DNA of 64,000 nt from the NCBI RefSeq assembly GCF_000993825.1, contig NZ_CP011114.1, positions 1,550,001-1,614,000 of the forward strand, written 5' to 3'. Source of the DNA: Paenibacillus durus ATCC 35681. GTDB taxonomy: Bacteria > Bacillota > Bacilli > Paenibacillales > Paenibacillaceae. Shown piece after piece: positions 9,453-18,542 of the stretch. Under the pieces are notes generated by a model that had not been told where the DNA came from, searched no databases, and saw only the letters and a list, made by a program, of their open reading frames with translations. Position 1 is the first letter of the stretch, and every line of letters begins with the position of its first letter. The position numbers and the translations under genes were made by a program.

Positions 9453-10829
9453 TCATAACCGAAAAAATGGCTTAGGGGAGCTGCTTGTATATTGGGGGCG
9501 CTCCAGTTCTTCGGCAATGATGCGCATGCCCTCTTCAATATCTTGCTCATCGGTCCGAATGATGCTAAGGCGAAGCAAATTAAGCTTAGGAAAAGATGGA
9601 AGGAACTGATTATCGGTTGCCAATACATCAACGCCACGATCCTCCAATCGCTTGACCAAATCTTCAGTATGAATGGAGTCCGGAAGGTGTATTGAAGCGA
9701 AAAGCCCTCCGCATGATTGGATGGTATATAAGCACTCTTTGGGCAATAATCGCTGTGAAATTTCTCTTAGATGTTTAATGCGCTGATTGTACAAGGATTT
9801 CATTTGCTTCGCATGATGAGCATACATCCCGGACTTCATATAAATCTCGAGTACACCTTGAGAAAGCACCGAGGTGCTCAGATCCGCCGCATGTTTATGC
9901 CATTGGAGCAAAGGAATAAACGAAGTTGGTACTGCTGCCGCAGCAAGCCTTAATCCGGGCAGCATCACTTTGGAAAAACTTCTGAGATAAATGACATGAC
10001 TGGCTCCATTATAAGCGTGAATAGGATCTGCTTTACTGTTTGTTTCCAAATCAGCAAGATAATCATCTTCAACGATGTAAACGTCATTGGCTTTGGCGAG
10101 TTCTACCAGTCGCTGTTTGTCTTCCGCTGTATAAGAAGTGCCTAACGGATTATGGAAGCGCGGGATTGTATAAAAAAACTTGATCATATTACTTTGAAAA
10201 TAGCGCTCCAAAGTCACCCAATCAATCCCGTCAGGAGTTCTTTCGATGCCGATTACGGTTCGTCTTTGTGTCTTAAGCGCAGCCAGCATTCCCCAGTACG
10301 TTGGTTGCTCGACCAGAATGTTAGTTTTTCCATTTGGAAAAGGCATCCCGGCTAGAAGATGGAGAGCTTGCTGGGCGCCGGAAAATATAAAAACTTGCTG
10401 AGCTGAAGGAAAAACCTGTTGCTGCTGAAAAAGCTTCACGATCTCCTGGCGAAGAGAAAGTAAACCCTGTGGATCGGGATATGTGAATATGGACGCCTCA
10501 AATAATTCCATCGCTTTGTTCAAGCATTGACGAAAGTCGACTTGCGGTATCGACGAGGGATCTGGAGCGGCTGATGCAAAATCGATTCGTTTTGTTTGCA
10601 GCAGGGGGAGGAGCGCTTCTTTGGCTACGACAAAATAACCGCTTTTCGGGCGTGAATAAATGAGATATTGTCTTTCGAGTTCCTGATAAACACGAATGAT
10701 CGTGTTGAGGCTGCAACCGAATCTTTGACTCTGCTTACGGATGGAAGGCAGCTTCTGACCGGGCTTGATGATACCATTGACTATATCCGAACGGATGATT
10801 TGTTGAATGGATTCCTGTTTGTTTTTCAC
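9453..10829 (-). CDS. MocR-type regulator (GntR HTH fused to PLP aminotransferase-like domain)
   Basis: A 458-residue protein. Residues 1-70 form a GntR winged helix (SDIVNGIIKPGQKLPSIRK; FGCSLNTIIRVYQELE). Residues ~100-445 form a fold-type I aminotransferase-like domain with the PLP-lysine region LRSFSKVMLPGLR and the cofactor motif VEDDYLADLE. MocR proteins sense PLP-linked amines or amino acids. It is divergent from the EamA gene at 11025, a common MocR-exporter pairing, so it probably controls that exporter. Confidence 0.85.
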   Translation of the reverse strand: MKNKQESIQQIIRSDIVNGIIKPGQKLPSIRKQSQRFGCSLNTIIRVYQELERQYLIYSRPKSGYFVVAKEALLPLLQTKRIDFASAAPDPSSIPQVDFRQCLNKAMELFEASIFTYPDPQGLLSLRQEIVKLFQQQQVFPSAQQVFIFSGAQQALHLLAGMPFPNGKTNILVEQPTYWGMLAALKTQRRTVIGIERTPDGIDWVTLERYFQSNMIKFFYTIPRFHNPLGTSYTAEDKQRLVELAKANDVYIVEDDYLADLETNSKADPIHAYNGASHVIYLRSFSKVMLPGLRLAAAAVPTSFIPLLQWHKHAADLSTSVLSQGVLEIYMKSGMYAHHAKQMKSLYNQRIKHLREISQRLLPKECLYTIQSCGGLFASIHLPDSIHTEDLVKRLEDRGVDVLATDNQFLPSFPKLNLLRLSIIRTDEQDIEEGMRIIAEELERPQYTSSSPKPFFRL

Positions 10830-11024
10830 AAATAAGCCTCCAACTAAAAGAATTTAGTTTCTATATCTGTATCCTTACAGATGAATAAAAGGTCAATATA
10901 CATAGTATTTTGTATCTATTATAATACAAATAATTCATACAGAAGTGTATTTTAAAGTTATTTTCATACTTTGTTATCTCAAAGTGTCGAGTGCATTTTT
11001 GTAAATTTTTTAGAGGTGATTGTA

Positions 11025-11891
11025 TTGAATAAAACGACAAGCGGCTGGGTCAATGGGTTCCTGGGCGTACTCATCTTCAGCGGCTCGCTACCAGCCACAC
11101 GGTTGGCTGTGATGGATTTTGATCCGTTGTTTCTCACCGTATGCCGTGCCGCAATTGCTGGGGTGCTAGCGGGAGTACTTCTCCTCATCTTCCGGCAACA
11201 ACGGCCTGTCCGAAGCAACATTGTTCCGTTATTGCTAGTATCACTCGGCGTGGTAGTAGGTTTCCCGCTGCTGACAGCCTTGGCGCTTCAGTATGTCACA
11301 TCCGCGCATGCAATTATCTACATTGGACTTTTGCCGCTTGCGACGGCGATTTTTGGTGTACTGCGTGGTGGTGAACGTCCCAGACCAATCTTTTGGATTT
11401 TTTCAGCTCTAGGCAGCTCCCTTGTAGCAGGATTTGCCCTAACACAAGGGGCTACATCTTCGCCGGTCGGTGATGTGTTAATGCTGGCTTCTATTATCGT
11501 GTGCGGTTTCGGTTATGCGGAAGGAGGACGACTCTCACGGAGGTTAGGAGGCTGGCAGGTGATCTCCTGGGCACTCATTCTGTCGCTTCCCGTTATGTTA
11601 CTGCTTTCGTTTTATTACATGCCGGTTTCGTGGGAGGGTATCAGTGCTTCCGCACTTTGGAGTCTTGCTTATGTCTCCCTGTTCAGCATGCTCATCGGCT
11701 TTGTGTTCTGGTATCGTGGCCTTGCCCAGGGAGGTATAGCAGCGGTCGGGCAGTTACAACTTCTCCAGCCTTTCTTTGGGCTGTTACTTTCGGCTCTCGT
11801 TCTTCACGAGTCAATTGGTTGGCCTATCTTTATAGTAAATATCGGTGTCGTCCTGTGTGTGGCGTTCGCACGGCGATTCGCAACAAAATAG
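11025..11891 (+). CDS. EamA/DMT-family transporter
   Basis: About 288 residues with ten predicted membrane helices in two EamA halves. The frame is open from 10971, but AGAGGTGAT at 11012-11020 points to TTG 11025 (LNKTTSGWVN) as the start. It is divergent from the MocR regulator and is probably a small-molecule or amino-acid exporter. Confidence 0.8.
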   Translation: MNKTTSGWVNGFLGVLIFSGSLPATRLAVMDFDPLFLTVCRAAIAGVLAGVLLLIFRQQRPVRSNIVPLLLVSLGVVVGFPLLTALALQYVTSAHAIIYIGLLPLATAIFGVLRGGERPRPIFWIFSALGSSLVAGFALTQGATSSPVGDVLMLASIIVCGFGYAEGGRLSRRLGGWQVISWALILSLPVMLLLSFYYMPVSWEGISASALWSLAYVSLFSMLIGFVFWYRGLAQGGIAAVGQLQLLQPFFGLLLSALVLHESIGWPIFIVNIGVVLCVAFARRFATK

Positions 11892-11943
11892 GGGAGGAAA
11901 TATGGAAAATTAAAAATCTAAATGTGGCAATCCCTACTCCATT

Positions 11944-12027
11944 CCTGGAATCCTCTGGAGATATTTTCATTGGTCCGGTATCGTCGTTACGACGGTAGGT
12001 TTTATTTTATTGGCGCTATTAAAGTAG
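11944..12027 (+). pseudogene. MFS transporter 3' fragment, direct-repeat copy B
   Basis: Encodes PGILWRYFHWSGIVVTTVGF then ILLALLK and a stop, matching the end of the MFS protein at 9199-9269. It has its own stop codon and terminator, so it looks like the end of a second MFS gene whose body has been lost, or a product of duplication and insertion. Confidence 0.75.
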
Positions 12028-12067
12028 GCAGCCTGGTGATTAATTCACTCCAAGGCTGTCTTTTTTT
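12028..12067 (+). terminator. Rho-independent terminator
   Basis: GCAGCCT pairs with AAGGCTGTC around a ~20-base AT-rich loop, followed by seven T. It sits directly behind the MFS fragment. Confidence 0.65.
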
Positions 12068-12227
12068 GTTAAAATCTCTACACGTGATTGGAGTTAATTA
12101 ACGATTGAGTTAAGATTGACTTTGCAATGAAGTCAGCTATAATAACGTGTATTCTATAATGTGTTAAAATATCTAACATAATTTAATCGGATGTTTTCTT
12201 GGGAAACGGGAAAGGATCGTTTTGTTA

Positions 12228-13985
12228 ATGAGATTAAGCAGTTTTCATTTAACTAAAAACTCCATTGCCTTTAAACTAATCATTTGTATACTGGTCGTTC
12301 TAATTCCTTTGAGCGGGCTTCTGATTTATAACAATTATCAGGCCATGCAGGTTGTTCGGCAAGAGGTAGCGGAGACCAACCGGGAATTTGTGTCCGTCTA
12401 TATGGAGCATATTGACAGCCGACTGGATAATTTGGAGTTTACTTTGAAGAGTTTGATGGCCCAAGACGAAGATTTAACGATCATGATGGATGAAACGAGC
12501 GGAGATCAATATCAAATGGCGAAATCCAGATTATCTCAAACTTTGGAGAAGGAGAATGACCCGAATCTGCTCACCGATATGCTGTTTGCGTATTCCATCC
12601 CCAATCAGGAATTTATTGAGGTCTTCGATAGCGAGAAAACTTCATATCAGGAAAGGCAGCAAGTTCGGGATTACATTTCGGCTTTAAAGCCAAAGGGTTC
12701 CGGTATCAATGAATTATTCCCGAAACAATGGGCGGTTCGTCAAATCGGCGGACAATATTATCTTCTGTATATTTTAGAATCAGGAGATATGCTCCTGGGT
12801 ACGTGGATCAAAGCGGACAATCTCCTTAAACAGTTCAACTTGGTCATTCTAGGAGAAAATGGAAAATCATTATTTGCGACCACAAGTGGAGAGCCAATGC
12901 ATAAATTTTCGTGGTTGAACGGGAATGGTGTTGATCTCTCCCGGAAACCGGGTTCTTTTTATCTATCAGGTAATCCGGTAAAATATCTGGTCGTAGGCAG
13001 TCCTTCATCAAACGGCGCTTTCAGTTTAATCGCACTTATTCCGGATAGTCAAATACGAGAGAATCTGCCCAATGTCGGAAGGCTTTCCGCTTTTATTATG
13101 ATATCCTTTCTGATTGCCTTATCCGTCGTTCTGCTGCTGTTACAGAAGGTCGTTCTGGCACCTTTAAATCACATTCTCAAGGCGATGAAGCGTATTCGGG
13201 AAGGCGATATGAAAGCCAGAATCGATTCGTTTGATACTTCAGACGAATTTCTGGTAGTGAACGAAACGTTCAATAGTATGATTACCCAAATTCAAGAGCT
13301 TCGTATTAGCGTCTATGAAGAACAACTGAGCAAGCAGCAGATTGAACTTCAGAGGCTCCAACTGCAGGTCAATCCGCATTTTTTAATGAATACTTTGAAT
13401 ATTATTTATAACTTATCCCACTTGAAGGACTATAAGTTAATTCAGGAATTCACGCTTTGCCTGGTTCAATATTTCCGCTTTATGCTGCGCAGCAACCAAG
13501 CTTTTGTACCGCTTAACGATGAGCTGCATCACGTCAAGAATTATATTCGGATACAAGAATTGCGTTTCCCGGGAAGCTTCTCGTGGGAGATCGAGATTCC
13601 GGACTTTGCGCTTCATGTCCCTGTGCCGCCAATCTTGATTCAAACCTTTGTGGAAAATACGTTTAAATATGCCATCTCCAGCGACAAACCGATCCATTTA
13701 TCCATTTCAAGTCAATTTGTTTATTTCGAGCATGTGCCATGGCTTCAAATTACTGTTCAGGATAACGGGATTGGCTTCCCAGGCAACGTCCTTCAGGCGA
13801 TCCGTGAGGGAAAACCGGTTATAGATGAGATGGGCGAGCATATCGGCATTTGGAACGCACAGCGCAGGGTGGAGTTATTGTACAATGGACAAGCTTCCCT
13901 TTTGTTCGAGAATAAGGATCCATCGGGAGCCGTTGTGACAATCACCATCCCAATCTTGGATCACAATCACTTGAGAGGTGAGTGA
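12228..13985 (+). CDS. Two-component sensor histidine kinase, YesM type
   Basis: A ~585-residue membrane kinase. It has an N-terminal helix (about 15-38), an extracellular sensor region (~40-285), a second helix (~288-310), a HAMP segment (KRIREGDMKARIDSF), a His_kinase domain with the phospho-accepting HFLMNTLNIIYNLS, and an HATPase_c domain (QTFVENTFKYAI; DNGIGF). The TTG at 12222 is possible, but ATG 12228 fits AAAGGA better. It is coupled to the response regulator next to it. Family members sense sugars or envelope cues and control adjacent ABC importers. Confidence 0.88.
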   Translation: MRLSSFHLTKNSIAFKLIICILVVLIPLSGLLIYNNYQAMQVVRQEVAETNREFVSVYMEHIDSRLDNLEFTLKSLMAQDEDLTIMMDETSGDQYQMAKSRLSQTLEKENDPNLLTDMLFAYSIPNQEFIEVFDSEKTSYQERQQVRDYISALKPKGSGINELFPKQWAVRQIGGQYYLLYILESGDMLLGTWIKADNLLKQFNLVILGENGKSLFATTSGEPMHKFSWLNGNGVDLSRKPGSFYLSGNPVKYLVVGSPSSNGAFSLIALIPDSQIRENLPNVGRLSAFIMISFLIALSVVLLLLQKVVLAPLNHILKAMKRIREGDMKARIDSFDTSDEFLVVNETFNSMITQIQELRISVYEEQLSKQQIELQRLQLQVNPHFLMNTLNIIYNLSHLKDYKLIQEFTLCLVQYFRFMLRSNQAFVPLNDELHHVKNYIRIQELRFPGSFSWEIEIPDFALHVPVPPILIQTFVENTFKYAISSDKPIHLSISSQFVYFEHVPWLQITVQDNGIGFPGNVLQAIREGKPVIDEMGEHIGIWNAQRRVELLYNGQASLLFENKDPSGAVVTITIPILDHNHLRGE

Positions 13986-13986
13986 G

Positions 13987-15597
13987 ATGACATCATTGTT
14001 GATAGTGGATGATGAGAAACTGGCGGTAGCGGGAATAATAAGTGTCCTGAACCGTGAAAAATTGCACATTACCCAAATTCATAGCGCCTATAACATAAAT
14101 CAGGCTAAAGAAATTTTTCTCAAGCAACCGGTTGATGTGATGTTATGCGATATTGAAATGCCTTCCGGATCCGGACTTGAGCTCTTGGATTGGGTAAACA
14201 ACAATTATCCCAGAACGGTATCGGTGATTTTAACCTGCCATGCCGATTTTGAATATGCCAAAAGAGCGGTTCAACTCAAAAGCTTGGATTATATCTTAAA
14301 GCCGGTTCCTCCCCATGAACTGGAGGCGGTTGTAGAGAAAGCCATAGAAAAGCTGCATGAAGATCAAACGCAAGCGCAGCTTAGCATTTATGGACATTAC
14401 TGGTTCCAGAATCAGCCCTTGCTTATTGAGAAGTTCTGGCTGGATGTGCTTAATCAGAATATTGAACCGGATGCAGGCGCAATTTCACGGGCGGCTACAG
14501 AGCGAAATATTCCTCTTCATGATGCTGTTGTCCCGATTCTAATCGTCTTCCAAAGGTGGCATAATGAAGTAAACCATACCGGGGAGCAAGCCATGAAAGC
14601 AGCCATAAGGAATGCTGCGGAATTTTTTGTGAATTCGATTCAGGAAAATAGCGTCCTTCTCTCTCTAGGAACAGATAAATTTTTAGCCATTGTGCCGGCC
14701 ACCTCAGATGCTAAGCCAGTCATTCGTCAACTATTGAAATCCTGTGAGCGATTTATAGGTGATTGCCACCGTTATTATAAATGTGATCTGTGTATTTATT
14801 TGGGAGAAGACGTCGTTCCACATAACTTAGCTGAAATGGTCAAGAATCTTAAGGGGTTGGAAGAGAATAACGTAGCCTACTATAACAGGGTGATTCGCTT
14901 CAATTCAATCAAACCGGCAACTGGGCAGTTAGTGCCGCCTAATATGCAGCTTTGGTCGGCCATGCTTCTCGGTAACGCTGTGGAGGAAGTCATACAAGAA
15001 GCCATCCATTATTTGAATGGCTTGGTTGAGCTCTCCGCAATGAATGTTGAGAACCTAACTCACTTCCACCATGATTTCCTGCAAATGATCTACTATCTGC
15101 TAACGGAGAAAGGGGTAATGGCGCGTCAGCTGCTTAGTGACAAGCAGTCTTTAGCTTTATCCAAGAAAGCCAATCGATCTTTAGCGGATATGATCGACTG
15201 GATTCGCCATATCGTCAATAAAGCAATGCGTTGCTTGGGGACAATTGAAGAAGCTCAATCCGTTGTTGAGAGAACGAAGGAGTATATATTGAGGAATATC
15301 AATAAAGAGCTGACACGGGAAAGTATCGCAGGACATGTGTTTCTTAACCCCGATTATTTGGCAAGAATTTTTAAGAAAAGTACCGGTGTTACAATTAACG
15401 ATTTTATTCTAAATGAACGGGTGATCATAGCCCAAGAACTGCTTGCCAAGACCGATATGCCAATCAGCGCCGTTGCGGCTCATCTAGGTTATCTGAACTT
15501 TTCAAAATTTTCGCAAATGTTTAAGAACAGAACGGGTTTTAATCCTGTCAAGTATCGGGAAACATCTAAAAGATTACAAGCTAAAAAAGTTAAATAA
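13987..15597 (+). CDS. AraC-type response regulator, YesN type
   Basis: A ~536-residue regulator. The receiver domain (1-120) has phosphoacceptor D55 in MLCDIEMPSGSG. A long middle region follows, then an AraC helix-turn-helix pair (about 435-530; ESIAGHVFLNPDYLARIFKK and ISAVAAHLGYLNFSKFSQ). A GTG at 13978 would overlap the kinase stop; the ATG at 13987 behind GAGAGGTGAG is preferred. It is the partner of the upstream kinase and probably activates the downstream binding-protein gene. Confidence 0.88.
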   Translation: MTSLLIVDDEKLAVAGIISVLNREKLHITQIHSAYNINQAKEIFLKQPVDVMLCDIEMPSGSGLELLDWVNNNYPRTVSVILTCHADFEYAKRAVQLKSLDYILKPVPPHELEAVVEKAIEKLHEDQTQAQLSIYGHYWFQNQPLLIEKFWLDVLNQNIEPDAGAISRAATERNIPLHDAVVPILIVFQRWHNEVNHTGEQAMKAAIRNAAEFFVNSIQENSVLLSLGTDKFLAIVPATSDAKPVIRQLLKSCERFIGDCHRYYKCDLCIYLGEDVVPHNLAEMVKNLKGLEENNVAYYNRVIRFNSIKPATGQLVPPNMQLWSAMLLGNAVEEVIQEAIHYLNGLVELSAMNVENLTHFHHDFLQMIYYLLTEKGVMARQLLSDKQSLALSKKANRSLADMIDWIRHIVNKAMRCLGTIEEAQSVVERTKEYILRNINKELTRESIAGHVFLNPDYLARIFKKSTGVTINDFILNERVIIAQELLAKTDMPISAVAAHLGYLNFSKFSQMFKNRTGFNPVKYRETSKRLQAKKVK

Positions 15598-15621
15598 CCT
15601 CTAATAAAGGGGGAGGGGTTT

Positions 15622-17124
15622 ATGAAGAAATTTGGGTGGATGTGTTTGGTATTTCTGATTTTGTTGACGGCTTGCAGAAATTCCAAGGATAAAGCAGCCA
15701 ACATGAATTCAGGTGGTGGAAATGCGGGACAGGAGACTGTGGAATTAACAATGGCCTTTCATTATTTTGGTTCGGTTCCGCAGGATTTGGGTCTTGTTGA
15801 GGAAGAAGTAAACAAGATTACGGAAAAAAAGCTTAATATTAAGGTGAAGTTCCTTCTAATTGGATTTAGCGCTTGGCAGCAGCAGATGAACTTGATGTTA
15901 ACGGGCGGTGAAAGTCTCGATTTGATCGTGACCGGCACAACTCCTGTCTTCAGTTTTACCCCCCAAGTAGCCAAAGGCCAGCTGCTCCCGTTAAATGATT
16001 TGATCGGACAGTATGGGAAAGGGATTAGGAAAGTGATGGATCCTGCTTGGCTTAGTGCGGGTCAGATCCGAGGAAATATATATGGTATTCCATCATTAAG
16101 GGAAATGGCCGGTCAATCTGGTTTTATGATGCGAACAGATTTGCTTCAAAAATATAACATTGATGCAAGCAAGCTAAAAACGGTTGAAGATGTTGAAAAA
16201 GTATTGGCTCTGATTCACGAAAAAGAATCGGATTTGATTCCTTTGGCACCACATGTCCCGGACGAAGATTTCGTAAGCACCCTCTCCAATTGGGACACGT
16301 TGGGCAATGGTTTGGGTGTTCTGATGAATTACGGTGATAATCTACATGTTGTTAACCTGTACGAAACCCCAGAGTATAAACAACGAGTTGAATTGTATCA
16401 TAAATGGTTTCAAGCCGGGTATATTCTCAAGGATGCCGCGACTTATAAAGAAATCACGTACGATCTTGTGAGAAATGATCGGGTGTTTGCATATGCCAGT
16501 AATATAAAGCCCGGTATCGAAATGGAGGCACTAAAACAAACTGGCAAGCAAATGACACCAGTGTCAATGACTAAACCATACACGGCCTCGGACAAGTTAG
16601 GAACGCTGATGTGGGGAATACCTGCAGAATCCAAACATCCTGTAGAGGCGATGAAATTACTTGATCTTATGTATACGGACAAAGAATTAGTTAACTTGCT
16701 GGATTGGGGTATCGAGGGTAAGCACTATGTGAAAGTATCGGATAACGTAATCAAGTTCCCTGATGGAATCAATGACTCGAACAACCGATATAGTTTGAAT
16801 TTAAATTTCCTGTTTGGCAACGAAACTCTATCCTATGTGTTTGAAGGAGAAGACCCGAAACTCTGGGAGAAAATGAAAGAATACAACACAAACGCCACAA
16901 GATCTAAAGCGCTAGGTTTTACGATGGACCAAACACCGGTTAAAAGGGAAATTACCGCCGTTTCAAATGTAATTAACCAATATGCTCTGGGATTGGGAAC
17001 AGGATTACTCGACCCTGATAAAGTGCTGCCCGAGTTTATTTCTAAGCTGAGAGCAGCTGGAATCGACAAGATTATAACGGAAAAACAAAGACAGCTTGAC
17101 GAATGGGCAAAACAAAATAAGTAA
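15622..17124 (+). CDS. Extracellular solute-binding lipoprotein
   Basis: A 500-residue family-1-type solute-binding lipoprotein with lipobox LILLTAC (Cys17) and a solute-binding fold. In Paenibacillus such proteins feed oligosaccharides or related solutes to two LplB/YtcP-type permeases. Here no permease genes follow; the gene ends in a terminator. It may use permeases elsewhere or serve as a co-sensor for the YesM-type kinase upstream. Confidence 0.82.
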   Translation: MKKFGWMCLVFLILLTACRNSKDKAANMNSGGGNAGQETVELTMAFHYFGSVPQDLGLVEEEVNKITEKKLNIKVKFLLIGFSAWQQQMNLMLTGGESLDLIVTGTTPVFSFTPQVAKGQLLPLNDLIGQYGKGIRKVMDPAWLSAGQIRGNIYGIPSLREMAGQSGFMMRTDLLQKYNIDASKLKTVEDVEKVLALIHEKESDLIPLAPHVPDEDFVSTLSNWDTLGNGLGVLMNYGDNLHVVNLYETPEYKQRVELYHKWFQAGYILKDAATYKEITYDLVRNDRVFAYASNIKPGIEMEALKQTGKQMTPVSMTKPYTASDKLGTLMWGIPAESKHPVEAMKLLDLMYTDKELVNLLDWGIEGKHYVKVSDNVIKFPDGINDSNNRYSLNLNFLFGNETLSYVFEGEDPKLWEKMKEYNTNATRSKALGFTMDQTPVKREITAVSNVINQYALGLGTGLLDPDKVLPEFISKLRAAGIDKIITEKQRQLDEWAKQNK

Positions 17125-17132
17125 ACATTATC

Positions 17133-17173
17133 AATGACCCGAACCAGGTTTTTTAGGTTTGGGTCATTTTTTT
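17133..17173 (+). terminator. Rho-independent terminator
   Basis: AATGACCC with AACC pairs with GGTT and GGGTCATT, followed by a T-run. It closes the kinase/regulator/binding-protein unit. Confidence 0.8.
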
Positions 17174-17407
17174 GAAGTGGGAATGCAGGGAGGAAGTTTC
17201 GAAGGACTGCCAAAAGGTCCGGTTTAGAGCATTTACAAATCGGTTTTGGAGTGGGAGAGGGATAGTATCGGATATATGATTATCTTGTTAGAAAATCTAT
17301 CATATCTGGGGGGAATAAAGAAATTTCGTAGATTCGCCAGCAATCAATGTCATAAAGTCTTACATTTCTAAAACAAAAATTAAAATCTGACGAAATGGGG
17401 TAGAAGG

Positions 17408-18466
17408 ATGAAGAACGGTTGGAAGAAAATTGTTGGAACAATGATGGTTGGTTGTTTAGCGGCAGCTACAGTAATAGGTGCTGCAGATGTTATAAACAAA
17501 CCTGAAACGGTATCTGCTGCTCAAAGTAATCCATTCCAGAATGAAAAGCTTGTTGATACGACACCTATTAAAGTGGCGGCTGTAAGTGCTGATACAGAGC
17601 GTTTTAATTTGAAAGCTGGGTTGATAAAAGCAGATAAAATTACGAAAGAAGCTAAGAAGGCTGGTGCAATATTAGTTGCCTTCCCTGAAGTTTGGCTTCC
17701 AGGCTTTATTAATGGAGAACCAGATCCAGATGGAATGCCGCCTAAACCTTTCCAAAAATATATTGACAATTCGATTGAAGTAGGAAGCAAGGAATGGAAG
17801 GCTCTTTTAAAAATTGCAGATGATAATAATGTTTATCTCTCTATGAGCTTTTCTGAAAAGAATACGAAAACGAAACGTCTTTATATGACGCAGGTACTTA
17901 TTAATCCTGAGGGGAAAGTAATCGATAAAAGAAGCAAAATCAATCCTTCAGGTGGTGAACGAACCTATTTCTCTGACGTACCAATGAAAGATAATCTGAA
18001 TGTTGTGAATACAGCATTAGGCAGAATTGGTCAGCTTTCTTGTGGTGAGCATTTCAAACCGATGATGACTTTTCCAATGATGGCTCAAGCAGAAAATATT
18101 CATATAGCTTCTTGGCCGCTTAATAATCCAGATAATGACGGAAATTTTTGGTTTAATTATCACTTGAATATGGTTAACTCTTCTTATTATGCTCAAAATT
18201 CCGGTGCATGGGTGATTGCGCCTGGTATAGGAAAAGCGGCTATTTTTAATGGTGGTGGTGAAATTGTAGCTGAGTCAGATAATAGGAATAGTGATTTTGC
18301 TATTGCAGAAATTGATCGTGCTCCATTTAAAAAATATGTTCAATTTCAGAATGAGTGGTACTCTTATAATGTTCTCGGCTTAATTGAACAGAATTATAAA
18401 GGACCTCATAAACCAAAAAAACCGGTTGAAACCCTGAATCAACCTAATTATACAAAATTTAAATAA
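17408..18466 (+). CDS. Secreted nitrilase-superfamily carbon-nitrogen hydrolase
   Basis: A 352-residue protein with a Sec-type signal sequence (about 1-37, ending VSAAQ) and a full nitrilase domain. The catalytic triad is visible: Glu94 (FPEVWLPGF), Lys177 (RSKINPSGGER) and Cys212 (GQLSCGEHFKP), with spacing as in true nitrilases (KLxPTxxER, CWEH). The residue after the catalytic Cys is Gly rather than the usual Trp, so the substrate may be unusual. Most nitrilases are cytoplasmic, so an exported one is notable. It would convert nitriles to acids plus ammonia, or act as an amidase. Codon use is more AT-rich than in most neighbours. Confidence 0.8.
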   Translation: MKNGWKKIVGTMMVGCLAAATVIGAADVINKPETVSAAQSNPFQNEKLVDTTPIKVAAVSADTERFNLKAGLIKADKITKEAKKAGAILVAFPEVWLPGFINGEPDPDGMPPKPFQKYIDNSIEVGSKEWKALLKIADDNNVYLSMSFSEKNTKTKRLYMTQVLINPEGKVIDKRSKINPSGGERTYFSDVPMKDNLNVVNTALGRIGQLSCGEHFKPMMTFPMMAQAENIHIASWPLNNPDNDGNFWFNYHLNMVNSSYYAQNSGAWVIAPGIGKAAIFNGGGEIVAESDNRNSDFAIAEIDRAPFKKYVQFQNEWYSYNVLGLIEQNYKGPHKPKKPVETLNQPNYTKFK

Positions 18467-18478
18467 TGAAGTTTGGAA

Positions 18479-18513
18479 ACAAAGGAGGTCTGTCATTTGC
18501 AGACCTCCTTTGT
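18479..18513. terminator. Perfect 14-bp stem terminator
   Basis: ACAAAGGAGGTCTG pairs perfectly with CAGACCTCCTTTGT around a 7-base loop, between convergent genes. There is no long T-run. Confidence 0.65.
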
Positions 18514-18542
18514 CTACGAATAAAATTAAAAAAGTCCGTATG

